Below, one piece after another: positions 57,511 to 64,000 of a stretch of DNA of 64,000 nt (within the stretch, counting starts at the first letter, position 1; each line of letters starts with the position of its first letter). The notes under the pieces are model-generated. The model was not told where the DNA came from. It saw nothing but the letters and a program-made list of their open reading frames with translations, and ran no database searches. A program made the position numbers and the translations under genes. The stretch is from Mangrovicoccus algicola (GTDB lineage: Bacteria > Pseudomonadota > Alphaproteobacteria > Rhodobacterales > Rhodobacteraceae): NCBI RefSeq assembly GCF_014903745.1, contig NZ_JACVXA010000012.1, positions 32,674-96,673 on the forward strand. The letters run 5' to 3'.

Positions 57511-57936
57511 ATGGCCAGTGCCGCCTTTGAAGAGATAGCCGACACGTTCGAATTCCTGGACGACTGGGAAGACCGCTACCGTCACGTGATCGAATTGGGC
57601 CGCGCGATGGAGGGGCTCGACCCCGCGCTGCAGGTTCCCGCCACCAAGGTCGATGGCTGCGCCAGCCAGGTCTGGCTGCATCCGCGAATCGAGGGAACCG
57701 GGCCCGCGGCGCAATATGATTTCCGCGGCGAAAGCGATGCCATGATCGTGCGCGGCCTGATCGCGGTGCTGCATGCACTCTATTCGGGACTGAGCGTCGC
57801 CGAGGTGCTGAAGGTCGATGCCCATGCCGAACTGGCGCGGCTGGGCCTGGACGAACACCTGTCGGCGCAGCGGTCGAACGGGGTGCGCGCGATGGTGCAG
57901 CGCATCCGCGAACAGGCCGCCGAGGCCGCGGGCTGA
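57511..57936 (+). CDS. sufE: SufE family cysteine desulfuration protein
   Basis: A 141-residue SufE protein that accepts sulfur from the SufS cysteine desulfurase for Fe-S cluster assembly. The active-site cysteine is in KVDGCASQVWLHP, and FEFLDDWEDRYRHVIELGR is the typical N-terminal helix. AAGGAG is 6 bp before the ATG. The other suf genes are not in the window; a lone sufE is common in this group. Confidence 0.95.
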   Translation: MASAAFEEIADTFEFLDDWEDRYRHVIELGRAMEGLDPALQVPATKVDGCASQVWLHPRIEGTGPAAQYDFRGESDAMIVRGLIAVLHALYSGLSVAEVLKVDAHAELARLGLDEHLSAQRSNGVRAMVQRIREQAAEAAG

Positions 57937-57939
57937 GGC

Positions 57940-58101
57940 TCAGCGCCGCGGCACCGCCAGCGCCAGCGCCACTGCCAGCGGAACCGCCACGGCAAGGACC
58001 GGTCCGGGCAGTTCCCCGGACAGGCCCCATCCCAGCGCGATGGTCAGCGCCGCCGCCAGGGCCGCGCCTCCGGCGAGGAACAGGAAAAGACGTAACGGCA
58101 T
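57940..58101 (-). CDS. 53-residue membrane protein
   Basis: A short frame from ATG 58101 to TGA. It begins MPLRLFLFLAGGAALAAALT and ends ALALAVPRR; residues 4-24 and 34-50 form two hydrophobic spans joined by a short glycine/proline-rich turn, with basic residues at both ends. AAGGAGG is 5 bp before the ATG, one of the strongest ribosome binding sites in the window. It is convergent with sufE and divergent from the radical SAM gene. Function unknown. Confidence 0.75.
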   Translation of the reverse strand: MPLRLFLFLAGGAALAAALTIALGWGLSGELPGPVLAVAVPLAVALALAVPRR

Positions 58102-58200
58102 CGGGCCCTCCTTTCACCGCAGATGGGGATGCGCCGTGCCCAGGTCCAGCCATGCGCATGGCGGCTTGCAAATGTTCCGTGTCTGTTCCATGGTTCCGGC

Positions 58201-59292
58201 ATGGAGCCCGACATGCGCAGACACCCCATCGCCCCCGAAAGACGCCGTGCCCGCGGCGCGGCCAGCAATGACACGCCGCGCTTCGACGCTCTTGCCCATG
58301 TGCCCTTCAATGACGGATGGGACATCGCCGAAGACCTGCCCTTCCTGCGCACCCATGTCGCGCATGAACAGGCCCGGCGGATCCTGACGCGCAACACCTC
58401 TCCCGATATCGGCTTCGACCGGTCGATCAATCCCTATCGCGGTTGCGAACACGGCTGCATCTACTGCTATGCCCGTCCCAGCCACGCCTATCTGGGCCTG
58501 TCCCCGGGGCTGGATTTCGAAACCAGGCTGACGGTCAAGCCGAATGCGCCCGATCTTCTGGCGCGCGAGCTCTCCGCGCCGGGCTACAGCCCGCAGCCCA
58601 TTGCCATCGGCACCAATACCGATGCCTACCAGCCGATCGAAAAGCAGCACGAGGTGATGCGGCGCATCCTGGAGGTGCTTCTGGATTTCCGCCATCCCGT
58701 GACGATCACCACCAAGGGGACGCTGATCGAGCGCGATCTGGACCTGGTGTCGCGCCTGGCCGAACGCGGCCTGGTGCAGGTCGGCATCTCCGTCACCACG
58801 CTGGACCCGGCACTGTCGCGGAAGATGGAGCCGCGCGTCCCCGTCCCCGCGCGGCGCCTGGGCACGATCGCGCGGCTGTCGCGGGCGGGGGTGCCCGTGC
58901 GGATCATGATGTCGCCGGTCATCCCCGCCCTCACGGATCACGAGATCGAGCGCGTGCTGGAGGCGGGCAAGGCCGCGGGGGCACGCGGGGCCAGCTGGAT
59001 CATGCTGCGCCTGCCGCTGGAGGTGGCAGACCTGTTCCGCGACTGGCTGCAGGAACACTATCCCGACCGGGCCGCCCGGGTGATGGCGCGCCTGCGCGAA
59101 ACCCAGGGCGGGCGCGACTATCGTCCCGACTGGGGACGGCGGATGCGCGGCGAGGGGGTCCATGCCAACCTCGTGGCGCGCCGCTTCGAGCTGGCGGCCC
59201 GCAGGCTGGGGCTGGACGGGCCGCTGCCCCCGCTGGACCTGGCGCAGTTCCGCGTCCCTCCCCGTCCCGGCGACCAGCTCAGCCTGTTCTGA
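58201..59292 (+). CDS. PA0069-family radical SAM protein
   Basis: A 363-residue radical SAM enzyme. The 4Fe-4S cluster motif is YRGCEHGCIYCYARPSHAYL (C-x3-C-x2-C), which with the following GLSPGLDFE matches the PA0069/SplB-related group. The substrate and reaction of this group are unknown. The ATG at 58201 is used; further in-frame starts upstream (58123) would run through the promoter of the neighbouring small gene. Its immediate neighbours do not suggest a pathway. Confidence 0.92.
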   Translation: MEPDMRRHPIAPERRRARGAASNDTPRFDALAHVPFNDGWDIAEDLPFLRTHVAHEQARRILTRNTSPDIGFDRSINPYRGCEHGCIYCYARPSHAYLGLSPGLDFETRLTVKPNAPDLLARELSAPGYSPQPIAIGTNTDAYQPIEKQHEVMRRILEVLLDFRHPVTITTKGTLIERDLDLVSRLAERGLVQVGISVTTLDPALSRKMEPRVPVPARRLGTIARLSRAGVPVRIMMSPVIPALTDHEIERVLEAGKAAGARGASWIMLRLPLEVADLFRDWLQEHYPDRAARVMARLRETQGGRDYRPDWGRRMRGEGVHANLVARRFELAARRLGLDGPLPPLDLAQFRVPPRPGDQLSLF

Positions 59293-59312
59293 GCCGACCG
59301 CGGGCCCCGCGC

Positions 59313-59735
59313 TCAGGACAGGACCGGCGGCGCCCCCTGGGGCTGGCGGGCGGCCTGAACGCCGATGCGCATCCCTCGGCCGATCCGCGTCGCCATGGCA
59401 TGGATTGCCGCCGCCTGCTCCGGCGCCAGCACCTCTTCGGCCGCGGCCCGGAAATGGGACAGCCAGATGTCGAAATGCCCGGGGGCGATATCGGGATTGG
59501 CACTATGGACCTGCTGCGGATTGCCCTCATACGCGGAGCGGTCCAGCCCCGTCGCCTTGCGCCAGAACCCCGCGATCCAGGCCTCGTGGCGCCGCCAGCA
59601 GGCCGCGTCGGGTCCGATCGCCGCGGCAAAAACCGGGCCCAGCTGGGGATCCTGCCGCAGCCTGGCATAGAAGACCGCGACAAGGCGGTCGATCTGGTCG
59701 CTTTGCAGGGGATGCTGCGCGGCATCGGCGGGCAT
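59313..59735 (-). CDS. Group III truncated hemoglobin
   Basis: A 140-residue globin of the 2/2 fold. LVAVFYARLRQDPQLGPVF is the B/C-helix region, HFDIWLSHFRAAAEEVL contains the likely proximal-histidine helix and AWIAGFWRKATG the E-helix region; the group III pattern lacks the glycine motifs of groups I/II. Such globins bind oxygen or NO and may serve in NO detoxification or reduction of peroxides. GGAGAGG precedes the ATG at 59735. It is convergent with the radical SAM gene. Confidence 0.88.
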   Translation of the reverse strand: MPADAAQHPLQSDQIDRLVAVFYARLRQDPQLGPVFAAAIGPDAACWRRHEAWIAGFWRKATGLDRSAYEGNPQQVHSANPDIAPGHFDIWLSHFRAAAEEVLAPEQAAAIHAMATRIGRGMRIGVQAARQPQGAPPVLS

Positions 59736-59969
59736 GGGGCCTCTCCTCGGATGGCGGACGGTCGCAGCATAGCGCGCCTCCCCGGCCCGAGCCACCGCAA
59801 CCGGCGGCTGCCCGCCTTGAAGGCATCCCGGCGCAATGCCGCCTGTTTCGCAGGCATGACGGATGGCGATCTGCTGGAAGGAAGGGTGTTCACCACGCCG
59901 TTTCTTGCGTCGGCGCGGCATCGCATCAGATGGGACGGCGGGGGGATCATGGTTCTGACGGAGACACCG

Positions 59970-60182
59970 ATGATTTACCTCAAGATCGCGCTTTTCTCCC
60001 TGCGCCAGCTCAGCGCACTGGGCCTGTGGCAGGCCGGGGCCGAGCTGGGCGGCAGTCCCGAATTGCGGCGCCGCGCGGCGCGCCACCGCCGGCTGCAATC
60101 CGCCGCGGCGGAGGCGCTGCGCGATCAGCTCCGTGCCGATCTGGCCAGTGCCGCCCCGGCCCCGGGCCCCCGCCCGCGGTGA
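59970..60182 (+). CDS. Possible small helical protein
   Basis: A 70-residue frame starting MIYLKIALFSLRQLSALGLW, with an amphipathic or membrane-associated first helix and a long basic/alanine-rich second helix (RRRAARHRRLQSAAAEAL). GGAG is 8 bp before the ATG at 59970; an in-frame ATG at 59949 is also possible. It lies between two minus-strand genes and is not supported by a known family, so it may be spurious. Confidence 0.4.
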   Translation: MIYLKIALFSLRQLSALGLWQAGAELGGSPELRRRAARHRRLQSAAAEALRDQLRADLASAAPAPGPRPR

Positions 60183-60194
60183 GGCGCGGGACCG

Positions 60195-61511
60195 CTAGCG
60201 CGCCAGCACCAGATCCGCGCGAAGCCCGCCATGGGATGCGCTGCTGCCCAGCCGCAATTGGCCGCCATGGCTGCGGGCGATATCGGCGGCGATGGACAGG
60301 CCCAGCCCCACCCCGGGCAGGTTCTGGTTGCGTGCCGGGTCCAGCCGGGCGAAGGCCTTGACCGCCTGGTCGCGCTCGGCCTCGGGAATGCCCGGCCCGT
60401 CATCCTCCACCCGCAGGATCAGCGCCTGCCGCCCGGCCTCGAGACTGACCCAGGCGTGGCTGCCATAGCGCACGGCATTGCCCACCAGATTGTCCAGCGC
60501 CCGCGCCACCGCCATCGGGCGCAGCTGCACGATGCCGGTCTCGTCGCAGCGCCCCAGGCTGACCGGCTGTCCGCCGCGGGAGGCGCGGCCGACGAAATCC
60601 TGCAGCATCGCCGCCGCGTCCACCGGCTCGGGCGCCTCCAGGGCATCGCCGCGGGCGAAGGCGAGGAACTCGTTGACCAGCCGTTCCATGTCCGCCACGT
60701 CGCGGGTCAGTGCCTCCACCTCCTCGCTTTCCTCCATCAGTCCCAGTTCCAGCCGCATCCGGGTCAGCGGCGTGCGCAGGTCGTGGCTGATCCCCGACAG
60801 CATCAGCGTGCGGCTCTCGATCTGCCGCTCGATCCGGTCGCGCATGTCGAGGAAGGCCAGGCCCGCCGCGCGCACCTCGCGCGCGCCCGAGGGCTTGTAG
60901 GCGGTGTGCCGCCCCTTGCCGAAGGCCTGCGCAGCGGCCGCAAGCCGGGTGATCGGCCGCAGCTGGTTGCGCAGGAAAAGATAGGCGATGGCCGACATCA
61001 GCAGCCCGGTCGTGATCATCAGCACCAGCAGCTGATGCGGATTGGCGGCCGAGATCCTCTGCCGCGGAAAGCGCAGATCGACGCTGCCATAGCGGGTGGG
61101 CACGCGCATGTGGACGCTGCTTTTCGACCGTTTCAGGTCGATCACCTCCGCCTCCGGCAGCCCCTCGCGCAGGGCCGAGATCACCCGCCAGCCCGAGAGG
61201 TCGTACCAGCGATACCCGTCGCTCAGTTCGTCCTGGGCGGGGATGGTCACCCGGATCTGCAGTTTCGGTCCCAGGTCGCGCGCCACCAGCCGCGCCTCGC
61301 CCAGGGTCGGCGCATCGCCGATTTCGTCCAGGAGGTAATGCAGTTCCAGCAGCACGCCCTCGGACATCTGCGCCGTGACATCGTCGATATGGCGCTGGAT
61401 GAAGACCACCGACACGACCAGCTGGAGGATCACGACCGGCAGCAGCAGGATCAGCGTCGCCCGCCCGGTCAGGCTCTGGGGCAGATAGGGTTTGAGACTC
61501 GGCACGGCCAT
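60195..61511 (-). CDS. Sensor histidine kinase (EnvZ-like)
   Basis: A 438-residue membrane kinase: membrane span (about 18-38), periplasmic sensor (40-165), second span (about 165-185), HAMP linker (LRPITRLAAAAQAFGKG), then the H box SGISHDLRTPLTRMRLEL, N box DNLVGNAVRYG, and G boxes VEDDGPGIP and GVGLGLSIAADIARSHGG. The stimulus is unknown; the architecture resembles EnvZ. No response regulator gene is adjacent, which is unusual for this type. It is divergent from the hydrolase gene with 59 bp between the starts. Confidence 0.94.
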   Translation of the reverse strand: MAVPSLKPYLPQSLTGRATLILLLPVVILQLVVSVVFIQRHIDDVTAQMSEGVLLELHYLLDEIGDAPTLGEARLVARDLGPKLQIRVTIPAQDELSDGYRWYDLSGWRVISALREGLPEAEVIDLKRSKSSVHMRVPTRYGSVDLRFPRQRISAANPHQLLVLMITTGLLMSAIAYLFLRNQLRPITRLAAAAQAFGKGRHTAYKPSGAREVRAAGLAFLDMRDRIERQIESRTLMLSGISHDLRTPLTRMRLELGLMEESEEVEALTRDVADMERLVNEFLAFARGDALEAPEPVDAAAMLQDFVGRASRGGQPVSLGRCDETGIVQLRPMAVARALDNLVGNAVRYGSHAWVSLEAGRQALILRVEDDGPGIPEAERDQAVKAFARLDPARNQNLPGVGLGLSIAADIARSHGGQLRLGSSASHGGLRADLVLAR

Positions 61512-61570
61512 GGCCTAGCTCTAGCAGACCCAGCCGCCGCGCAAAGCGGCAAAACGCCGGAGCGCCGCCG

Positions 61571-62542
61571 ATGACCGACCCCGCAGAAACACGTCCCGCA
61601 GCGGGCCAGCCCGAGCGCCTGGCCCCCGGGCTGGCCCGGATCCTGGCGCCCAACCCCTCGCCCATGACCTTCCGCGGCACCAACAGCTATCTGCTGAGCT
61701 GCGGCGCGGACCGGGCGGTGATCGATCCCGGCCCGGACGATCCGGCCCATCTCGCGGCGCTGCTGGGCGCGCTGCAGAGAGAGGGGCTGACCATGATCCT
61801 CGTCACCCATGCCCATCGCGATCACTCCGCCCTTGCCCCTGCCCTTGCGCGCGCGACCGGCGCCCCGGTCCTCGCCTTCGGCAACGCCACGGCCGGGCGG
61901 AGCGCCGTGATGACCCGGCTGGCGGCGGCGGCGCCGATCGGCGGCGGCGAGGGGATCGATGCGGGATTCACGCCCGATCGCTGCCTGGCGGATGGCGAGA
62001 TCCTGCCTTTCGGCGACGGCCGGATCGAGGCACTGCATACGCCCGGCCACATGGGCAACCACCTGGCCTTCGCCTGGAGGGACGCGATCTTCACCGGCGA
62101 CCTGGTGATGGGCTGGGCCTCCTCGCTGGTTTCGCCGCCCGACGGGGACCTGGCCGATTTCCTGCGCTCCTGCGCGAGGCTGCGCGCGCGGCCCGAAACC
62201 GTCCTGCATCCCGGCCATGGCCCGGCGATACCCGACCCGGCGGCGCGCATCGACACGCTGCTTGCCCATCGCCATGCGCGCGAGGCGCAGATCCTCGACG
62301 CGCTGGCCCGGGCGCCGGCCGACCTGTCCGGGCTGACCGCGCGGGTCTACGAGGGGACACCGCCCGCACTCTGGCCCGCCGCCGCGCGCAATCTTCTGGC
62401 GCATCTGGTGGAGCTTGTCCGGCGCGAGCTGGTCCTTGCGGAACCTGCGCTTTCCGCGACGGCCCGCTTCTCGCTGCGTCAGCCCGAAAAAAGCGGATCC
62501 GCCCGCAAAACGCCCCTTGCGCCCCCCGGGGGGCTTGGGTAG
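61571..62542 (+). CDS. Metallo-beta-lactamase fold hydrolase (LACTB2-like)
   Basis: A 323-residue MBL-fold protein. The zinc motif is LVTHAHRDHSALAPAL, further ligands are in LHTPGHMGNHLAF, FTGDLVMGWASS and VLHPGHGPAIPD, and a winged-helix-like C-terminal domain (about residues 235-295) follows, as in LACTB2-type proteins (putative RNA or thioester hydrolases). The stop codon overlaps the -10 box of the tRNA-Asn promoter. The substrate is unknown. Confidence 0.9.
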   Translation: MTDPAETRPAAGQPERLAPGLARILAPNPSPMTFRGTNSYLLSCGADRAVIDPGPDDPAHLAALLGALQREGLTMILVTHAHRDHSALAPALARATGAPVLAFGNATAGRSAVMTRLAAAAPIGGGEGIDAGFTPDRCLADGEILPFGDGRIEALHTPGHMGNHLAFAWRDAIFTGDLVMGWASSLVSPPDGDLADFLRSCARLRARPETVLHPGHGPAIPDPAARIDTLLAHRHAREAQILDALARAPADLSGLTARVYEGTPPALWPAAARNLLAHLVELVRRELVLAEPALSATARFSLRQPEKSGSARKTPLAPPGGLG

Positions 62543-62545
62543 ACA
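62517..62545 (+). promoter_or_regulatory. Candidate promoter of the tRNA-Asn pair
   Basis: TTGCGC (-35), a 17-bp spacer containing a CCCCCCGGGGGG palindrome, and TAGACA (-10); the tRNA starts 15 bp downstream. It overlaps the end of the hydrolase gene. Confidence 0.5.
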
Positions 62546-62559
62546 CCGCTCCACAGCGT

Positions 62560-62634
62560 TCCGGCGTAGCTCAGCGGTAGAGCAGTTGACTGTTAATCAA
62601 TTGGTCGTAGGTTCGATCCCTACCGCCGGAGCCA
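62560..62634 (+). tRNA. tRNA-Asn (anticodon GTT), copy 1
   Basis: 75-nt cloverleaf; acceptor TCCGGCG pairs with CGCCGGA, anticodon loop CTGTTAA carries GTT, T-loop TTCGATC, CCA encoded. Confidence 0.97.
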
Positions 62635-62726
62635 AATCGACCTTCGGTTTGGATGCTGGGTGCGAAAGCACCGAAACGGGTCCGCGGAGATGCTCCGCGA
62701 GGATCCAGGGCGCAAGCCCGAACTGG
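62635..62726 (+). ncRNA. Hairpin-rich spacer between the two tRNA-Asn genes
   Basis: Within 92 nt: a 5-bp hairpin with a GAAA tetraloop (62659-62672), a 12-bp hairpin with a 3-nt loop and a 2-nt bulge (62678-62706), and a 4-bp hairpin with a GCAA tetraloop (62708-62719) inside a CCAG/CTGG outer pair. GNRA loops in two of three suggest a structured RNA or a processed spacer; no family recognised. Confidence 0.45.
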
Positions 62727-62801
62727 TCCGGCGTAGCTCAGCGGTAGAGCAGTTGACTGTTAATCAATTGGTCGTAGGTTCGATCCCTACCGCCGGAGCC
62801 A
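62727..62801 (+). tRNA. tRNA-Asn (anticodon GTT), copy 2
   Basis: Identical to copy 1. Its 3' end borders foreign-looking DNA and an integrase-like gene, so it is the likely insertion target. Confidence 0.97.
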
Positions 62802-62857
62802 AAATCCCTCAGATATAGGCAAAACGCCTTATTTCATTGGGTTTCCCATGAGGTGAC

Positions 62858-62875
62858 CTCCGACCAGAGTCGGAG
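62858..62875. other. Perfect 7-bp hairpin downstream of tRNA-Asn copy 2
   Basis: CTCCGAC-CAGA-GTCGGAG, 57 bp after the tRNA 3' end. Could be an integrase or excisionase site, or a weak terminator. Confidence 0.4.
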
Positions 62876-62881
62876 CCACCT

Positions 62882-62935
62882 GTGCACGTGCACAAATTGG
62901 TGCACAAATCCGTGCCCGAACCGGTGCACACCGCG
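62882..62935. repeat. 12-bp tandem repeats (iteron-like) with GTGCAC cores
   Basis: Four tandem 12-bp units begin at 62888, 62900, 62912 and 62924: GTGCACAAATTG, GTGCACAAATCC, GTGCCCGAACCG, GTGCACACCGCG. An extra GTGCAC core is at 62882. They lie between tRNA-Asn and the integrase gene, where arm-type or excisionase sites usually lie. Confidence 0.65.
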
Positions 62936-62975
62936 ACTCCCGGATGCCCTGGAACCCGTTTCGGAGGCTGCCCGC

Positions 62976-64000
62976 ATGGCCGGAGTCGCACACACCCCCC
63001 ATCTCGAAAGACGCCCCTCGGGCTACTTCTTCCGCCGCCGGCTTCCGCGCGCGTTCCGGGAGATATCGAACCCTGGTCAAAGTTCGGCCATCTGTCTCAG
63101 CCTTCGGACCGACGTCCTCTCCGAAGCGACATGCCGCGTCCGCGCCCTCACGGCGCTCACGGACCTGGCCGTCGCGCTGACGACGGAGAGACCGGTGGAT
63201 CATCTGAGCCCCGAGCACGTGACATTGCTGACCGAATTGGCGCGCTGCCAGATCGCCGCCCACGAAGCCCTGCGGGCGTCGGCCGAACCGCGTTCCGAGG
63301 CGGCGGCGAATTTCGCGGCGCAGACCGAGCGCGCAACCCAGGACATGCTGCGCCGGGCCCTGGCGCTCGGTGATCGGTCCCCGGTCACGGACCCCTTGCG
63401 CGAGATGGCGAGGCAGTTCGGCGTGACCCTCGACGAGACCAGCTCGGACTGGCGCGCGCTGGCGTTCGAGGCTCTGCGTGTCATGCTCGACGTGTCGCGC
63501 GAACGGGAACGGCGCGAGCTCGGCACCTACGAGGAAGCGACCCCGATCTTCCGGTCCGTCACGGCAAGCCGGTCGGCCTCCGCGACGGTCACCATGTCCC
63601 GACTTGCCTCGCAACCACCAGCTCCGGTCCCGGCCATCCCGCCCGCAGCCGCGCCAATCGCGATTTCCGTGCCGGTGTCAACCATGCCGGCGGCCACCAC
63701 GCCGGCCGAACCACAGATGGCCTGTCCCGGTCAGAACCAGGTCGACACGACTGGCGTGGAGCCCGAGACCGCAGCGCCCATTGTCGAGGACAATACATCC
63801 CATGCGCCCTCTTCCCAGGAACGCGTGCCTATTGCCGTCACCAAGACGAAGGAGGCGGCGCCGTTGCCCTCCGCAATGCCGCGGGAGGAGCCTCAGATCC
63901 TGATCGATCAATCGCTCCTCTCGGACAAGGCGCGCGCCGCCCTGGCGAAAGGGTCCTTGTTGAGCTATTCGACCGGTAAGACGAGGAGCCCCTATCTCTT
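62976..64000 (+). CDS. int: Tyrosine recombinase/integrase-like protein, N-terminal part (cut by window edge)
   Basis: An open frame of 341 codons to the window end with no stop. GGAGG is 8 bp before the ATG at 62976. The N-terminus HLERRPSGYFFRRRLPRAFR with the following SLRTDVLSEATCRVRALTAL matches the arm-binding N-terminal domain of phage-type integrases (YYFRRRIP-like, SLRT). Residues 195-300 form a Pro/Ala/Thr-rich linker that is longer than usual, and residues about 305 onward may open the core-binding domain. The catalytic R-H-R-Y residues are outside the window. Codon use is less GC-biased than neighbours, which suggests acquisition. Confidence 0.75.
   Translation, partial: MAGVAHTPHLERRPSGYFFRRRLPRAFREISNPGQSSAICLSLRTDVLSEATCRVRALTALTDLAVALTTERPVDHLSPEHVTLLTELARCQIAAHEALRASAEPRSEAAANFAAQTERATQDMLRRALALGDRSPVTDPLREMARQFGVTLDETSSDWRALAFEALRVMLDVSRERERRELGTYEEATPIFRSVTASRSASATVTMSRLASQPPAPVPAIPPAAAPIAISVPVSTMPAATTPAEPQMACPGQNQVDTTGVEPETAAPIVEDNTSHAPSSQERVPIAVTKTKEAAPLPSAMPREEPQILIDQSLLSDKARAALAKGSLLSYSTGKTRSPYL

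Noticed and set aside
62829..63614. 261-codon open frame on the minus strand beside tRNA-Asn
   Set aside because: It is antisense to the integrase-like frame, which has a ribosome binding site and a recognisable N-terminus. The minus-strand translation is Arg/Gly-rich without motifs.

Overview
The window is a 64 kb piece of a high-GC alphaproteobacterial chromosome, most likely a member of the Rhodobacteraceae (Paracoccus/Rhodobacter-like). This is inferred from the order tldD | ctaC-ctaB-ctaG-ctaE-SURF1-thrC, the clpP-clpX and dnaG-rpoD pairs, hom-glpX-recJ, the lysC-ptsP pair, and a LexA box of the GTTC-N7-GTTC type upstream of uvrA. No rRNA genes, CRISPR arrays or complete insertion sequences were seen. 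Most of the window is ordinary core genome, densely packed and free of obvious frameshifts.

Layout. 1-4300 (minus): aa3-type cytochrome c oxidase subunits II and III with assembly factors (heme O synthase, CtaG/Cox11, SURF1, a small membrane protein) and the start of threonine synthase. 4400-15800: tldD, dprA, topA, the two subunits of a 3-oxoacid CoA-transferase, a HAD-like protein, a large Lhr-type helicase and dusA. 16000-21400: an FCD-type GntR regulator facing an amidase-dctP-dctQ-dctM operon; a 16-bp sequence is shared by the two control regions and suggests that the regulator governs the uptake and hydrolysis operon. 21400-35000: a secreted protein, RidA, ClpX/ClpP, an ArsR-type repressor with a tandem palindromic operator over its start codon, a histone-deacetylase-like amidohydrolase with an exported glutathione peroxidase, a Nudix protein, aspartate kinase, PtsP (EI-Ntr), a phosphoesterase and a BCCT transporter. 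35000-46200: a patatin-like protein, uvrA, a two-gene unit of unknown function, rpoD, dnaG and glutamate dehydrogenase. 46200-53400: a membrane protein, a lone flagellin gene, a lipoprotein, a 574-bp gene-free stretch, then hom, glpX and recJ. 53400-62500: three identical tandem tRNA-Glu genes, tRNA-Ile2(CAT), purM-purN, rnd, sufE, a radical SAM protein, a truncated hemoglobin, an orphan histidine kinase and a metallo-beta-lactamase-fold hydrolase.

62500-64000 is the accessory edge. Two identical tRNA-Asn genes are separated by a hairpin-rich 92-nt spacer. They are followed by a set of 12-bp tandem repeats and by an open frame that runs off the window end with the N-terminus of a tyrosine-recombinase/integrase-like protein. 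This looks like the left border of an integrative element inserted at a tRNA-Asn gene, and the cargo lies outside the window.

The parts that best repay attention are this element border, the two-gene unit at 39224-40438, the shared operator of the GntR/amidase/TRAP module, the ArsR operator array, and a 53-residue membrane protein at 57940-58101 with a strong ribosome binding site. I did not find a convincing complete new defence or mobile system inside the window.
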